Notes: generated from the letters alone by a model not told the origin. DNA of 35,000 nt from Symbiodinium natans (GCA_905221605.1 CAJNDS010000883.1:1-35000), one strand, 5' to 3'. Counted from the first letter of the stretch, positions 8,857-17,615 are shown. Translations and numbers: made by a program.

Positions 8857-8938
8857 CCCCTAAACCCTAAACCCTAAACCCTAAACCCTAAACCCTAAAC
8901 CCTAAACCCTAAACCCTAAACGTTAAAACCCTAAACGA
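8857..8938 (-). repeat. Telomere-type array CCCTAAA
   Basis: About nine perfect CCCTAAA units, then degenerate units (AACGTTAAAACCCTAAACGAG). Confidence 0.96.
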
Positions 8939-8969
8939 GAAAACCCGAACCCCAAACCAGCCCCGGGAC

Positions 8970-9300
8970 CCCAGGAGCCCTGCCCAAAGTCATCCCAAAA
9001 GCTAAGGAATGGATTGACGAACGTGGCATTCCAGCGCGGTGTCCCAGGGGGATGCTGGGGCAGAGTGGCCAAAGTATCTCTGCCTGAGGCACTGCTTGAG
9101 ATTTCAGATTCCAGATCTTGCGGGGCCGGTTTCGGGGTTTAGGGGTTTGTGGCATCGAAGTGGGAATTGGGCTACTCCAAACCTCACACTCTTCCAGCAG
9201 GTTTAACGATGAAGCTCAGGCGACTTTTGATGCCTTCATGGCCTCCACGAATGCGAAACCTCGTGCGGAGCCCAGCCGACCTTTAGAAGCGAGTTGCGGT
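8970..9300 (+). CDS. Coding-like segments (possible two exons), function unknown
   Basis: Two stretches read like protein. About 8976-9050 gives PKVIPKAKEWIDERGIPAR in an open frame. After an acceptor-like CTCTTCCAGCAG, 9201-9300 gives FNDEAQATFDAFMASTNAKP and onward, polar and acidic. The segment lies between a CCCTAAA block on the left and weak TTTAGGG units on the right (9130-9145, 9361-9372). Joining phase was not established. A 74-codon ORF exists on the minus strand over the first stretch. No family recognised. Confidence 0.25.
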
Positions 9301-9309
9301 CGGAATAGG

Positions 9310-9735
9310 GGAACATCTAGACCAGCAAAGGGTCAGGGGTAAAGTGCCTAGTGTGGCTGGTTAGGGTTTAGGTAGTTGTTGAAGCTAGCGGCGCATCATA
9401 TTGTGTGTGTGTGCTTCCGCACGCAATTTGCCAAAGTTGTGTTTGGAAAGTTATCCTACGTGTTTTCGGAGAGGCTTCCGTGGTGGGTGGCGGGGGGCTT
9501 GAAGGACGGAGGTTACATTTCGGCTTTTTTGCTCTGACAGATCAAGTTTTTGCTTTGAGTTGGTGTTCGGTGTTCAGCTTTGCTCAGGGCTTGACGGTGC
9601 AGGAATGAGCATAGTGTAGGCCATGTTGAAATCGCGTGATCATAGATTCTCAGTAGGCTGCTCTCGTACGTTTCGCGGGCCTTAGAAACTCCCGATCCTT
9701 CGCTGCACCCGGCAGGGACGGAGGCTCCTGTTCTC
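9310..9735. other. Upstream region of the four-exon gene
   Basis: Unique sequence with a short GT run near 9400-9412 and one TTTAGGG unit near 9361. The overlapping 67-codon plus-strand and 91-codon minus-strand ORFs have no support. The promoter of the gene starting at 9740 should lie here; no recognisable core element was found. Confidence 0.4.
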
Positions 9736-9739
9736 CAGT

Positions 9740-10781
9740 ATGTCGCATGCATGGCGCATGCTGGAGGTTCCCATGGCTGCTGTCGCATTGGGCGTTGCCG
9801 TCCTGTCTCTGGTTTACAAAGCTGTGGGCGTCCTTTGGATCCCTATCCTTGGCCCTGCCATCACCGAGATGTTCAAGGGGACGCCTGACGCCTACTACCC
9901 ACGGCATGGGACGGCTGCAGATGGCACGCCGGCTAGAGATGAGCCGGCCTACACCATCCTGTGCCTTGGACCCTGAGCCAACTAAAGCGTGACTTTTCGT
10001 TCACTGCATGCTCACGAGCAACGCCGGAACCTCAATGAAGATGAGAGCGCTTTGCTCCAGGTACGTGTGCATGTACGGCGTGCTGGGCACGGCGGGCCAG
10101 CTAGCAGGCTGGCGCCTGTCGTGCCTGGGATCCTGTAGAATTCTGTAGAAAGCCACGCAGACTTTTGTCAGTTTTGTCTGCCTGGTCAGGCCTAGCCGGG
10201 CCTAGCCATCTTTCCGCGTTTGCACCTGGTCCCAGGTCGATGTTTGCTTCCCAAGGGGCCAGCCACCGCCCTTTACTTGGCCCGCAAGGTGCATGGCTCA
10301 TCAAACTCTACGCCAGCTTTCACACCACGATTGCCGTGCACCACCTCCTGCACCTTGTCACATGCGTCATGTGACACAATGCTGCTTCCGAAGCCACTGA
10401 AATTCCTGTGAGTTTTCTGAAAGGTACGCAGCGCTTGGGCCAGATCGGTATGGCAAGCTCGAGCTGCATCGCGTGGGCCTGGGCCAGCACTATGGCTACC
10501 TCATTACCTTCCTGGCGGCCCTCTGTTGCCTGGCCTATGCCCTGCGCCTTCTCGTTGGCACAGGTGCGGACACACCGGCTGCAGACGTGCTTCAGATCAA
10601 GACCGTGCTTGATACCGCCTCTGTTGCAACAGTTCTGGAGATGGCAATCTTCGTCCCAGCCATCATGGCCGATGTTCCTCTACCCCGAGCGATTGTCTGC
10701 TGGACATGGCGCATCACTATGTCCAGTATTCCTCTCATCTTTGTTTTTGATCGCCTTACAACTCGCAAGCTCAAGAGCTGA
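9740..10781 (+). CDS. Four-exon gene for a polytopic membrane protein, function unknown
   Basis: The best gene model in the window. Exons 9740-9960, 10061-10117, 10236-10370 and 10424-10781 join in phase to 256 residues with stop TGA. The introns are 100, 118 and 53 nt, each starting GT and ending AG. Hydrophobic stretches suggest about six membrane segments: residues near 11-36, 70-92, 115-142, 158-181, and two shorter ones before the C-terminus (VLEMAIFVPAIMA and SSIPLIFVFD). The C-terminus is basic (LTTRKLKS). The loop before segment 4 is charged (ALGPDRYGKLELHR). Third codon positions favour G and C, as expected of real coding sequence. The ATG at 9740 is the first in frame; an internal ATG at 9773 (VP-Met-AAV) is possible. 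Unusually, every exon downstream of an intron begins with GT, so intron edges are GT...AG|GT. No family recognised. Confidence 0.6.
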
Positions 10782-11095
10782 TGGAAGTCATGTACCTACC
10801 TTACTGCAACATTTGGAAGCTGGCTGCAGGAATCGGAGCTGCCAGCACACAGGCGCAAGGCTTGCCGCTTGCGATGGCAAAGTGTGTTGAGAAGCACGAA
10901 CGCGCATGAAAACGCCCAGTAGCCTTGGGTCCTGAGTAGGTACCCTCCGACCTTTCGGGGGCATTTTGCCGAGAGAAATTCTCAGCTGCACCCCTAAACC
11001 CCAACCCTACACCCTGAACCCTAAACCCCAAACTCCCCAAACCCTAAACAACAAACCCAAAGCCCTCAACCCTAGCTGTTTAGGGCTTAGGGGTT
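10782..11095. other. Downstream region with weak telomere-like block
   Basis: Unique sequence after the four-exon gene, then degenerate CCCTAAA-type units at about 10994-11070. No AATAAA polyadenylation signal was noticed. ORFs on both strands are shadows. Confidence 0.4.
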
Positions 11096-11165
11096 TCCAG
11101 GAGGGTCATGTACTCAGAGGACGGTGGAGCCGGGGGTGCCTCCAATACGAAAAAGTCGAGAGGAC
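11096..11165 (+). CDS. Short coding-like segment, possible exon
   Basis: After an acceptor-like GGGGTTTCCAG, the frame reads RVMYSEDGGAGGASNTKKSR and onward until telomere-like units resume near 11170. A second plus frame is also open, so the frame is uncertain. There is no family match. Confidence 0.18.
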
Positions 11166-11444
11166 AAGAGGGCTTAGGGTTCTGGAAGCCACCGCCCTAG
11201 AGCAGTATTCCGGGTAAATCCGGGTGCTCCCTGCCTCGGCTTCTGAGGTTTTCCGGACAGTCTTCACAACTGGTCTTGCAACGACATCTCCGCTTATGCG
11301 CTGAACGAGGAGTCATGTGGTTTGGAGGTTCCTCGTGTCAAACAGCTAGGTGTCCTAGTCATACACTTGTTCTTTCTGTGTTGTTTTTTACGTTTAGGGT
11401 TCCCGGATTGTCGCCGTTCATGCTGTCCCTGGTTAGTGTAACCC

Positions 11445-11861
11445 GTGCACGTGATTTTCCTGGGCCTTGGAACAACGTTCATGCCTGCTCGCACGAGTCT
11501 CGTGGACGGAAGAATGGTCCTGGCCATGGATGCGCGCGCATCATGCATGACACCCTGTGCTCATCCTGGCCGAGGCTGCCTTCGCACCATCCCGCAAGCC
11601 CGGAACCCTGAACCCCGGCAAAATAGAGCCCTGTGCTTCGACGTGTGTCATGAACATGTTGCAAATAGCGAGACTTCCGCTGTTTTTCAGCCAGAAACGA
11701 AAGCTCGGTTTAGGGTTTATGTTTTAGGGTTGAGGGTCAAAATCACACGAATAATTTTAACGCTACGCGACCCGCCTCGGCCCGGCCCAGCACATCCGCG
11801 TGAGCATGGTGATTCCGCAGCGCCCAAGTCGCTGGACCCCAAGCAATCAGGGTTGGTTTAG
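11445..11861 (+). CDS. Uncertain 138-codon ORF
   Basis: The first 40 codons (to about 11565) read like protein (VHVIFLGLGTTFMPARTSLV and onward, then an Asp/Met/Ala stretch). The codon at 11445 is GTG, not ATG, so a real start would lie upstream or in another exon. The later part passes through telomere-like sequence near 11706-11735 and is unlikely to be coding as written. An 84-codon ORF on the minus strand overlaps. No family recognised. Confidence 0.2.
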   Translation: MHVIFLGLGTTFMPARTSLVDGRMVLAMDARASCMTPCAHPGRGCLRTIPQARNPEPRQNRALCFDVCHEHVANSETSAVFQPETKARFRVYVLGLRVKITRIILTLRDPPRPGPAHPREHGDSAAPKSLDPKQSGLV

Positions 11862-12128
11862 GGTTGAGGGTTCCAGGTTTATGGTTTATGGTTTGGGGTT
11901 TAGGGTTGAGGGTTAGGGCTTAGGGCTCAAGGTTCACGCTTTGGGGTTTAGGGTTTTTTTGGGTTTCGGGTTCAAGAGACGGTTCGGCTTGGATTGATCG
12001 TAGGGTTGTCGAAGCCCTAGACCTAAGCCCAAAGCCCTGAGCCCTAAACCCTAAATCCCAAACCGTAAACCGTAAACCGGAAACCCTAAACCCGAAACCC
12101 GAAACCCTCAACCCTAAACCCTAAACCT
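11850..12128. repeat. Back-to-back TTTAGGG then CCCTAAA degenerate blocks
   Basis: G-rich-strand units at about 11850-11955 are followed, after 55 bp of unique sequence, by C-rich-strand units at about 12010-12128. This is the order expected if the two blocks form the two ends of one intron, because the next segment (12147) starts with an acceptor. Confidence 0.85.
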
Positions 12129-12146
12129 AATCTCTATTTTAAGCAG

Positions 12147-12227
12147 CAACATCGTATGGAGGAGACGAAGGCTCTCATTCGTCAGGCGCAGCGGGCTGTT
12201 TTGAGCTGGCTTGGGGATGTCTCATAG
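12147..12227 (+). CDS. Short terminal-exon-like segment
   Basis: After an acceptor-like TCTCTATTTTAAGCAG, an open frame reads QHRMEETKALIRQAQRAVLS and ends SWLGDVS-stop (TAG 12225-12227). It is basic and amphipathic, compatible with a helical C-terminus. It lies between a CCCTAAA block on the left and TTTAGGG-type units on the right. Only 26 codons, so chance cannot be excluded. Confidence 0.25.
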   Translation, partial: QHRMEETKALIRQAQRAVLSWLGDVS

Positions 12228-12420
12228 AGGGAGCGGTGTTTAAGGTTTAGGGTTTTTGGTTTGGGGTTGAGGGTTGAGGGTTGATGTGTTTGGTACATGT
12301 AGGCTTCAGGAGAGGGTTCTTGAGGGTCCCAGTGGGTTGCCCTTTGTGGGTACGGGTACCCGAAAGTGTCGGGGGGATCCAAGGAATGGCAACTCATGAT
12401 TCCTGTATTCGCACATTTGG

Positions 12421-12530
12421 AGGTTTCCGAAATTAGGGGGGGTACCTTATTGGGGTGCTTATTGTAAGGGAATCAATCCTACTATTTGGGGATCGATATT
12501 GGGGTCCCCTATTTGCCTAAACCCCCATTT
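12421..12530. repeat. Foldback element, copy 2 of the GGTTTCCGAAATTAGGGG family
   Basis: GGTTTCCGAAATTAGGGG at the left is matched by the complement of GGGGTCCCCTATTTGCCTAAACC at the right. The centre is rich in GGGG/CCCC boxes. It is longer and more decayed than the copies at 2579 and 26604. Confidence 0.45.
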
Positions 12531-12569
12531 GGGGTTCCCACATCTGGGATTGTGACAGGGGGCCCCGGA

Positions 12570-13205
12570 TCAGCAAAGAAGGGGGGCCTTGATGCCATCA
12601 AGGCTCAGGAACAACCACACAACCCCTGCAACATGAGACTTTCAAATCCTTTGAACGTGGGAGAAGGTGTTTGCGGCCGATTTCAAGCTGCAGTGCGAGC
12701 TTTTTGGCCACTGCGCTTCTTGGCGTGCCTTTGGACATGGCTTCACTGCTTTGCTATGTGGTGTGTGTGTTGGTGTGTTGGTGTGTTGGTGTGTTGGTGT
12801 GTTGGTGTGTTGGTGTGTTGGTGTGTTGGTGTCTTGGTGTCTTGGTGTCTTGGTGTCTTGGTGTCTTGGTGTCTTGGTGTCTTGGTGTCTTGGTGTCTTG
12901 GTGTCTTGGTGTCTTGGTGTCTTGGTGTCTTGGTGTCTTGGTGTCTTGGTGTCTTGGTGTGTTGGTGTGTTCGTGTGTTCGTGTGTTCGTGTGTTGGTGT
13001 GTGTGTGTGTGTGTGTGTGTGTTTGGGGCTGTGTGTTTGGGGTTGGGAAGGGGGCTTCAGTGGCTTCGGGAATGCTTGTCGCCGGGATGAGGGTGTTGGG
13101 GCCCAGGACGACCGGGAGCTCTTTTGCCACGAGAACATTCCGCTCATGCTCCCGGCCAGCAATGCAGGGTCAGACAAACCCAGACCTTTTCTGGGTATGT
13201 TCCAG
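12570..13205 (+). CDS. Possible two-exon gene with a microsatellite intron
   Basis: Exon 1 (about 12570-12760) is open as KKGGLDAIKAQEQPHNPCNM and onward to a CTATGTG|GTGTGT donor. The following 12761-13061 is almost all (GTGTCTTG)n/(GTGTGTTG)n and ends GGGGGCTTCAG. Exon 2 (about 13062-13205) continues in the same reading frame as GFGNACRRDEGVGAQDDREL and onward, then a Met/Leu/Pro/Asp-rich stretch, until telomere-like sequence near 13208. Exon 1 is open in two plus frames, so its frame is not certain. There is no clear start or stop codon and no recognised family. Confidence 0.3.
12763..13021. repeat. Octamer microsatellite (GTGTGTTG)n-(GTGTCTTG)n-(GT)n
   Basis: About eight GTGTGTTG units are followed by about sixteen GTGTCTTG units, then GTGTGTTG, GTGTGTTC variants and a pure GT run ending near 13021. 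ORFs on both strands (Cys-Trp-Val-Gly and Gln-Asp-Thr-Lys-Thr-Pro-Arg-His repeats) are artefacts. Confidence 0.95.
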
Positions 13206-13367
13206 CAAGGGTTTAGGGTCTAGGGATACTTTGTTGGGGTGTTTCCATGCTTGTTGGGCTCGGGAGCGGAATGGGAGTCGTCAAACTCCGAAAGCCCACA
13301 CTAACCCTAAACCCTAAACCCTAAACTCTAACCCTAAACCCTAAACCTTATTCTTGTGGATTTGCAG

Positions 13368-13888
13368 AGTAGTTCGCTTCCGAGCGAGCATGCCAGGCTG
13401 GGACCACTCGGGCTAACCCACGACTGTTTCTGTGCAGACCCTGCCATATCTCCTAAACCCTAAACCCTAAACCCTAAACCCTAAACCCTAAACCCTAAAC
13501 CCTAAACCCTAAACCCTAAACCCTAAACCCTAAACCTAAACCCTAAACCCTAAACCCTAAACCCTAAACCCTAAACCCTAAACCCTAAACCCTAAACCCT
13601 AAACCCTAAACCCTAAACCCTAAACCCTAAACCCTAAACCCTAAACCCTAAACCCTACACCCTAAACCCTAAACCCTAAACCCTCAACCTTAAACCAGAA
13701 AGAGAGCTCAGGTGCGGTTCGAAGCCGGCAGCGTGAGAAGCGTAGCAGAGGCAGAGGGGCGCGCGCTTCATAAAATCCCAGCTCCATGGCCTCCGTGGAT
13801 TGAGGGCTTATGGTTTAGGGGTTAGGGTTTAGGGTTTAGGGTTCTGTGATTCAGCCAATACGGCAGACCGTTAGTTGTGCACTTTTGA
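13368..13888 (+). CDS. Possible three-exon 3-prime gene end with telomere-repeat introns
   Basis: Segment a (13368-about 13430) follows GATTTGCAG and reads SSSLPSEHARLGPLGLTHD. A CCCTAAA array separates it from segment b (13709-13812), which follows GAGCTCAG and reads VRFEAGSVRSVAEAEGRALH, then KIPAPWPPWIEG. Segment b ends in phase 2 at a GTTTAGGGG donor. The 42-nt repeat block 13813-13854 ends TTCTGTGATTCAG. The final segment (13855-13888) completes a Cys codon and reads QYGRPLVVHF-stop. The b-to-c joint is in phase; the a-to-b joint needs a weak acceptor. Small size makes this tentative. Confidence 0.25.
13452..13692 (-). repeat. Telomere-type array CCCTAAA, about 34 units
   Basis: One of the longest and purest blocks in the window. 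One unit lacks a C, one reads CCCTACA, and the last units decay to CCCTCAACCTTAAACC. Confidence 0.98.
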
Positions 13889-14124
13889 TAGGCCCTACTC
13901 CGAAAGCGAATACTGTGATGCTTGTGTGAAGTGTGTGGGACACCACGACTTTCACTCGGGGTTCTTGTTGAAGCCTGGTGAGGGGTCAGGTTTGCCATGA
14001 ATGATATACCAGGCCTTCTACCTTCGTTTTTTGTTTTTTTTGCTCTGGCAACATGTTGGAAGAGGGATCTCTCCGTGTCCTGGTACGAGAACTCCCGCTG
14101 CTGGCTCTGAGGCTTCCTAGACAT
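13822..14124 (-). CDS. Uncertain 100-codon ORF
   Basis: A minus-strand ORF from ATG 14124 (MSRKPQSQQREFSYQDTERS and onward, basic) stays open across the whole unique segment and ends only in telomere repeat. On the plus strand the same DNA reads in part as a Cys/His-rich stretch (YCDACVKCVGHHDFHSG) before a stop near 14000. The two readings are mutually exclusive as major coding sequences and sequence alone does not decide between them. Confidence 0.2.
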   Translation of the reverse strand: MSRKPQSQQREFSYQDTERSLFQHVARAKKTKNEGRRPGISFMANLTPHQASTRTPSESRGVPHTSHKHHSIRFRSRAYQKCTTNGLPYWLNHRTLNPKP

Positions 14125-14139
14125 GGTCTTTGTGCCACT

Positions 14140-14213
14140 AGGGTTTAGGGTTTAGGGTTTAGGGTTTAGGGTTTAGGGTTTAGGGTTTAGGGTTTAGGGT
14201 TTAGGGTTTAGGG
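14140..14213 (+). repeat. Telomere-type array TTTAGGG
   Basis: About ten perfect TTTAGGG units. The final GGGT runs directly into an ATG codon at 14215. Confidence 0.97.
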
Positions 14214-14214
14214 T

Positions 14215-14870
14215 ATGGAACCAGCTGAGTTGCTTTACGACGGGGCAAGCAACCGCAGGATTCAGCAACGCAACTCTGTCAGTGCGTCACCAGACCCACA
14301 GTAGAGGTTGCGAGGGCACTGTGTCAGCCCGCGGCCTGAAGCAAGAAACATCTACAGTTGCAGTTCAAAAGCCCACTTGTCCATAGATGCCTGGACCCGG
14401 ACCGACCCTGACAAATCCTTGCAACCCCAACCCAGCGGACTCAGCGGATTCGTCGCTCCCCTGGGCCATGCGGCCGCGGCCAGTGTGCGTGAACCCAGCG
14501 CATTCGAGTGTCAGATAGGCGTCCATGTTTATACATGTAGTACAACATGCATGCATGCATGAATGCATTTTGATGTACATACATACAGACATACACAGAT
14601 ATACATGGGTCCTGCCCATGTCGGCGAGGTAGGTTCTTGCACAAAACCTCAAACTCATTGAGCCATCGGCTCCCCGTTTTGCAGGACTTGTTAGCCTTCG
14701 GAACATGAAGCCGCTGCCCGTTGCCGCGGGTCTTAGCAGAAGCCCTGAAACCCTAACAGACATTGAGCTCGCAAACTTGGTTGTCAAACCGGCGCTGCGG
14801 CCAATCAGCAAATCAGCCGATCACCCAATCAGCCAATCAGCCGATCGGCTGATTTCGCACGGTGTGACTT
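14215..14870 (+). CDS. Possible multi-exon gene starting next to a telomere array
   Basis: ATG 14215 opens MEPAELLYDGASNRRIQQRN S, followed by a GTCAGT donor-like site at about 14278. About 14350-14520 reads SSKAHLSIDAWTRTDPDKSL and onward with an Ala/Pro-rich stretch, after acceptor-like CTACAG/TTGCAG. 14686-14860, after CCGTTTTGCAG, reads LVSLRNMKPLPVAAGLSRSP and onward (ETLTDIELANLVVKPALR), then an AATCAGCC minirepeat. Phases across the joints were not all resolved. A 148-codon minus-strand ORF overlaps. No family recognised. Confidence 0.25.
14520..14610. repeat. Simple repeat ATGC/ACATAC-rich
   Basis: ATGCATGCATGCATG at about 14549 is followed by TACATACATACAGACATACAC, a short mixed microsatellite probably in an intron of the neighbouring gene candidate. 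Confidence 0.8.
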
Positions 14871-15107
14871 CCAAAAATGTTCAAATCAAGTAATGATTCA
14901 GTCGTGGTCGTAAGTATGCGAAGGCTCAAGCCGCAGGAGTTAAGCAGGAAATTGGGGTTTAGGGTGGGTTTAGGGCCTAGAGTCTAGGGTTAGGGTTTAG
15001 GGTTTTGGGTTGAGGGTCTTCGGGACGTCGCTCGAAACACCAATTATAGCGTGCAGGTCTCTTGACGCCCCTTTCCCATCCTTGCGAGCATCTCTCTCTC
15101 TTTCCAG

Positions 15108-15247
15108 CAAGGTTGAGACCTAGTTCTCGCCCGCAGGCGCGCAACTCAGGTCAGTTTGTGGCGTTTCTGAAGCCAGCAGGGGTTCTTCAACCTGTAACGT
15201 GTACGCGCACGCGCGCGGCAATCGTCACACTGGGCACAGGTGGCTAA
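15108..15247 (+). CDS. Terminal-exon-like segment
   Basis: After TCTCTCTCTTTCCAG, an open frame reads RLRPSSRPQARNSGQFVAFL and onward through a Thr/Arg/Ala stretch to TAA at 15245-15247. The pyrimidine tract and CAG make a good acceptor. TTTAGGG-type units lie upstream (14954-15015). Function unknown. Confidence 0.25.
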
Positions 15248-15309
15248 ACCCCTGAACCCTAAAGCCTCTGCATGCGTCAGTAGAGAGGTTCAAAGTCTTT
15301 GGCCTCTAG

Positions 15310-15435
15310 GATATAGGGGGAACTGCACTACGTGATGACCAAGATCACGAAGCAGCCGCAGTCAGGTCAACTATGCACAGGCCCCGGCTGCACCCCGCGC
15401 TGGACCGCAGCTGGGAACTGAGCTCTGCAGCTTGA
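15310..15435 (+). CDS. Terminal-exon-like segment
   Basis: After GGCCTCTAG, an open frame of 41 codons reads DIGGTALRDDQDHEAAAVRS and onward, ending WELSSAA-stop (TGA 15433-15435). A second plus frame over the same DNA also reads well (ELHYVMTKITKQPQ), so the frame is not certain. Farther on, about 15545-15610 reads PPRPEEVPTFEPRCQIHAPP and ends at GTTTAGGG. Confidence 0.22.
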   Translation, partial: DIGGTALRDDQDHEAAAVRSTMHRPRLHPALDRSWELSSAA

Positions 15436-15759
15436 GGCAGCCAAGGCTTGTAAAGGCTTCCGCTACACCTCCTGTTGGGCCTGTTGGGAGCAGAGCTCTC
15501 TTATGGTTTCCAGGCCCCCCTCCCGACCAAAAGCCCAACCCTAGCCCCCAAGACCGGAAGAAGTTCCAACATTCGAGCCCAGGTGCCAAATTCATGCACC
15601 ACCGGGAATACGGTTTAGGGTTTCGGGTTTGGGGTTTAGGGCTTCTGGCAACTTGATGTCGAAACCAGAATCGGGGAGCCATCTCGGATCCCTGTGAGGT
15701 CGGGCGGGTTCATGAGACCCAGTGCTGGCCCCAGCAACTGGCCAACAGGGCTTGGGTTT

Positions 15760-15866
15760 CCCTAAACCCTAAACCCTAAACCCTAAACCCTAAACCCTAA
15801 ACCCTAAACCCTAAACCCTAAACCCTAAACCCGAAACCCGAAACCCGAAACCCGAAACCCCAAGCC
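15760..15866 (-). repeat. CCCTAAA array passing into CCCGAAA
   Basis: About eleven CCCTAAA units are followed without a gap by four CCCGAAA units. A second CCCTAAA block lies at about 15974-16051. Confidence 0.96.
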
Positions 15867-16102
15867 ACAAACCCTAAAGCCTGAGCCTCAAAGGGGTGAA
15901 TCCAATCTCATCCCCTCCTCCTGGCCTCATCTTCCAAAAGACGCACGAATTCTCGGTGAAGAACCTTTCTTACCCTAAGCCCTAAACCCCAAGCCCCAAA
16001 CCCTAAACCCTAAACCCTAAACCCTAAACCCTAAACCCTAAACCCTAAACCCCCCATTCCTAATCCCCTAAACACAGCCCCAAGCCAACCCCCGTCTCCC
16101 AG

Positions 16103-16364
16103 GTGCTTCTGTCCGCCCAACGAGCCGGTGCAGGCCTGAGGTCTCGCACCTTCTCTGAGGAGGTTTAGGGTTTAGGGTTTAGGCTTTAGCGGTTTAGCAG
16201 TTTAGGGTGAGAAGGGGGTGGGGGGGGGGGGGGTTCTTGACCCTAAACCCTGAACCCTATGAACCCTAAACTGCCTCTGGCATGCTGGGTCAGTAGCGCC
16301 AAGGACCCCGCCGACTGCCACCGCATTGGGCGCCACCGAAGCAGCCTGGGCCCCGCCGATCAGG
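16103..16364 (+). CDS. Two short coding-like segments flanked by GTTTAGGG donors
   Basis: 16103-16162 follows CCCGTCTCCCAG and reads VLLSAQRAGAGLRSRTFSEE; the next bases are GTTTAGGGTTTAGGG. 16294-16364 follows CATGCTGGGTCAG and reads SAKDPADCHRIGRHRSSLGP, then ADQ, and is again followed by GTTTAGGG. The DNA between has TTTAGGG units at its left and CCCTAAA units at its right. In the frames given, the phases do not match across this gap, so one frame is wrong or the two are not adjacent exons. Confidence 0.25.
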
Positions 16365-16700
16365 GTTTAGGGTTTGGGGTTTAGGGTTTAGGGTTTAGTG
16401 TTTAGGGCTTAAGGCTAGGGTTCAGGGTTGGGGGTTTAGGGTTTGTGGTTTAGGAGTGACTTGCTAGCCGGGTTTAGATCTTGTGGTGTTTGGAATGATT
16501 GAGAAAAACAGGCCTTTGCTGACCAAGACGCCCTTTCCCGCCGGTGAGACGTGGATACGAACAAATGCTCATGTAGTTAGAATGAGTGTTTTTGGGTAGT
16601 TTAACCAAGGGAATACGTTAGTAAGTCCTTGGGCTCTCGTGATGCCTCGCGCCCTGTCATACCCTAAGCCCTGAACCACGTTAGAGGGGTTCGGGCTAAG
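16365..16700. other. TTTAGGG-type block and unique spacer
   Basis: Degenerate G-rich telomere units lie at about 16365-16460. Then follows unique sequence with a CCCTAAGCCCTGAACC patch near 16660. No supported gene; the 69-codon minus-strand ORF there is weak. Confidence 0.5.
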
Positions 16701-16827
16701 GGGACTCGACAGCAATCCAGATTCCCTTTTCAGCCTAAGGACGGAGCCGAAGCAGTTTCCACAACATCCCCCTATCATCCTTGTATGACTCTAGCTGCAA
16801 GCTGAGAAAGAAACTCACTCCAAACCT

Positions 16828-17440
16828 ATGCCCCGCTTGGGCCGGTCTTTCTCCGCGCACTGCATCGAGATGAGTGCTTCAAGCGTGTCGAATAGGGTTT
16901 AGGTTTTAGGGGGTTTAGGGTTGAGCGTTTAGGGTTTAGGGTTTAGGGTTAGGGTTGTCTCAGCAATGTGGGACCGGTCAGATGCAGTGGGACGGCCCCC
17001 AGGCAATTTTCCACAGACAGGCGGCGGTCTGAGTAGATACATCAAGAGGCAAGCTGGGGCACCGTAAACGTTAAAGCCTCAACCCTAAGCACTCGAGATT
17101 AGGATGAGGAGGTGGTTCTTTTGGATCCCGCCGACGCCCTGGTGAAGGACTGCTGGGCGCAGCTGCACCAAGAACGGAGCGCGTCCGCATCCCCCAGTGC
17201 TCCACCTAGGGTTTAGGGTTTAGGGTTTAGGGTTTAGGGCAGCAGTGGACTAGCTCGCGACATCCTCTCGCGGACAGCGAGGGCTGCGAAGAAACACCGG
17301 CCAGTGGATGGACGAACGCAGTCGTCCTTCAGCCAGCGAGTGCACACTTGCGGCATAGACATGGTATTCATTGCGCGAGCATGGATGTTCCGAGTTCCGG
17401 TTTGTGGATGCAGGCGACAAGCGGCGTCACTCTTCTCTCG
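16828..17440 (+). CDS. Candidate four-exon gene with telomere-repeat introns, function unknown
   Basis: All four exons join in phase 0. Exon 1, 16828-16896, starts ATG (MPRLGRSFSAHCIEMSASSV). Exon 2, 16964-17026, reads QCGTGQMQWDGPQAIFHRQA. Exon 3, 17109-17210, reads EVVLLDPADALVKDCWAQLH and onward. Exon 4, 17243-17440, 66 codons, includes MDVPSSGLWMQATSGVTLLS. Introns: 67 nt (TTTAGGG units, ends TTGTCTCAG), 82 nt (non-telomeric start, ends GGATGAG), 32 nt (four TTTAGGG units plus CAG). The 3-prime end is unresolved: a GTCGGA donor follows exon 4, or the frame runs into telomere-like sequence. No domain is recognised. Exon 2 and the first part of exon 4 are also open in a second plus frame, so the model is provisional. 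Confidence 0.35.
17211..17242 (+). repeat. 32-nt TTTAGGG block, candidate minimal intron
   Basis: It is exactly G, then four TTTAGGG units, then CAG. It interrupts an open frame after codon AGG and the frame resumes in phase 0 after CAG. Read through without splicing, the next codons would be GTT TAG, a stop. Confidence 0.9.
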
Positions 17441-17454
17441 GTCGGAAGGCTAAA

Positions 17455-17615
17455 CTTTAAACCCCCAAACCTTGAACCCGAAACCCTTCAAACCCAACCC
17501 AAACCCCAAGACTCTGCACGCAAACCCCAAACCCTAATTAAAACCGTAAATCCCAAACCCTAAACCCCAAACCGCAAGACTCTGAACCCCAAACCCCAAG
17601 CCCTAAACTCAAGTA
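17455..17615 (-). repeat. Degenerate CCCTAAA/CCCCAAA block
   Basis: Mixed CCCAAACC, CCCTAAACC and AAGACTCTGAACCCC phrases, the latter phrase partly repeated (about 17508 and 17578). The 71-codon ORF through it is a translated repeat. Confidence 0.85.

Noticed and set aside
12642-13317. ORFs of 139-245 codons with Cys-Trp-Val-Gly or Gln-Asp-Thr-Lys-Pro-Arg-His repeats
   Set aside because: They run through the octamer microsatellite in every frame. Only the flanking non-repeat parts were considered as possible exons.
13900-14000. Zinc-finger-like Cys/His cluster on plus
   Set aside because: Only one partial CxxC-xC-HH run within a 40-codon frame; the opposite strand is open over the whole segment, so no finger is called.
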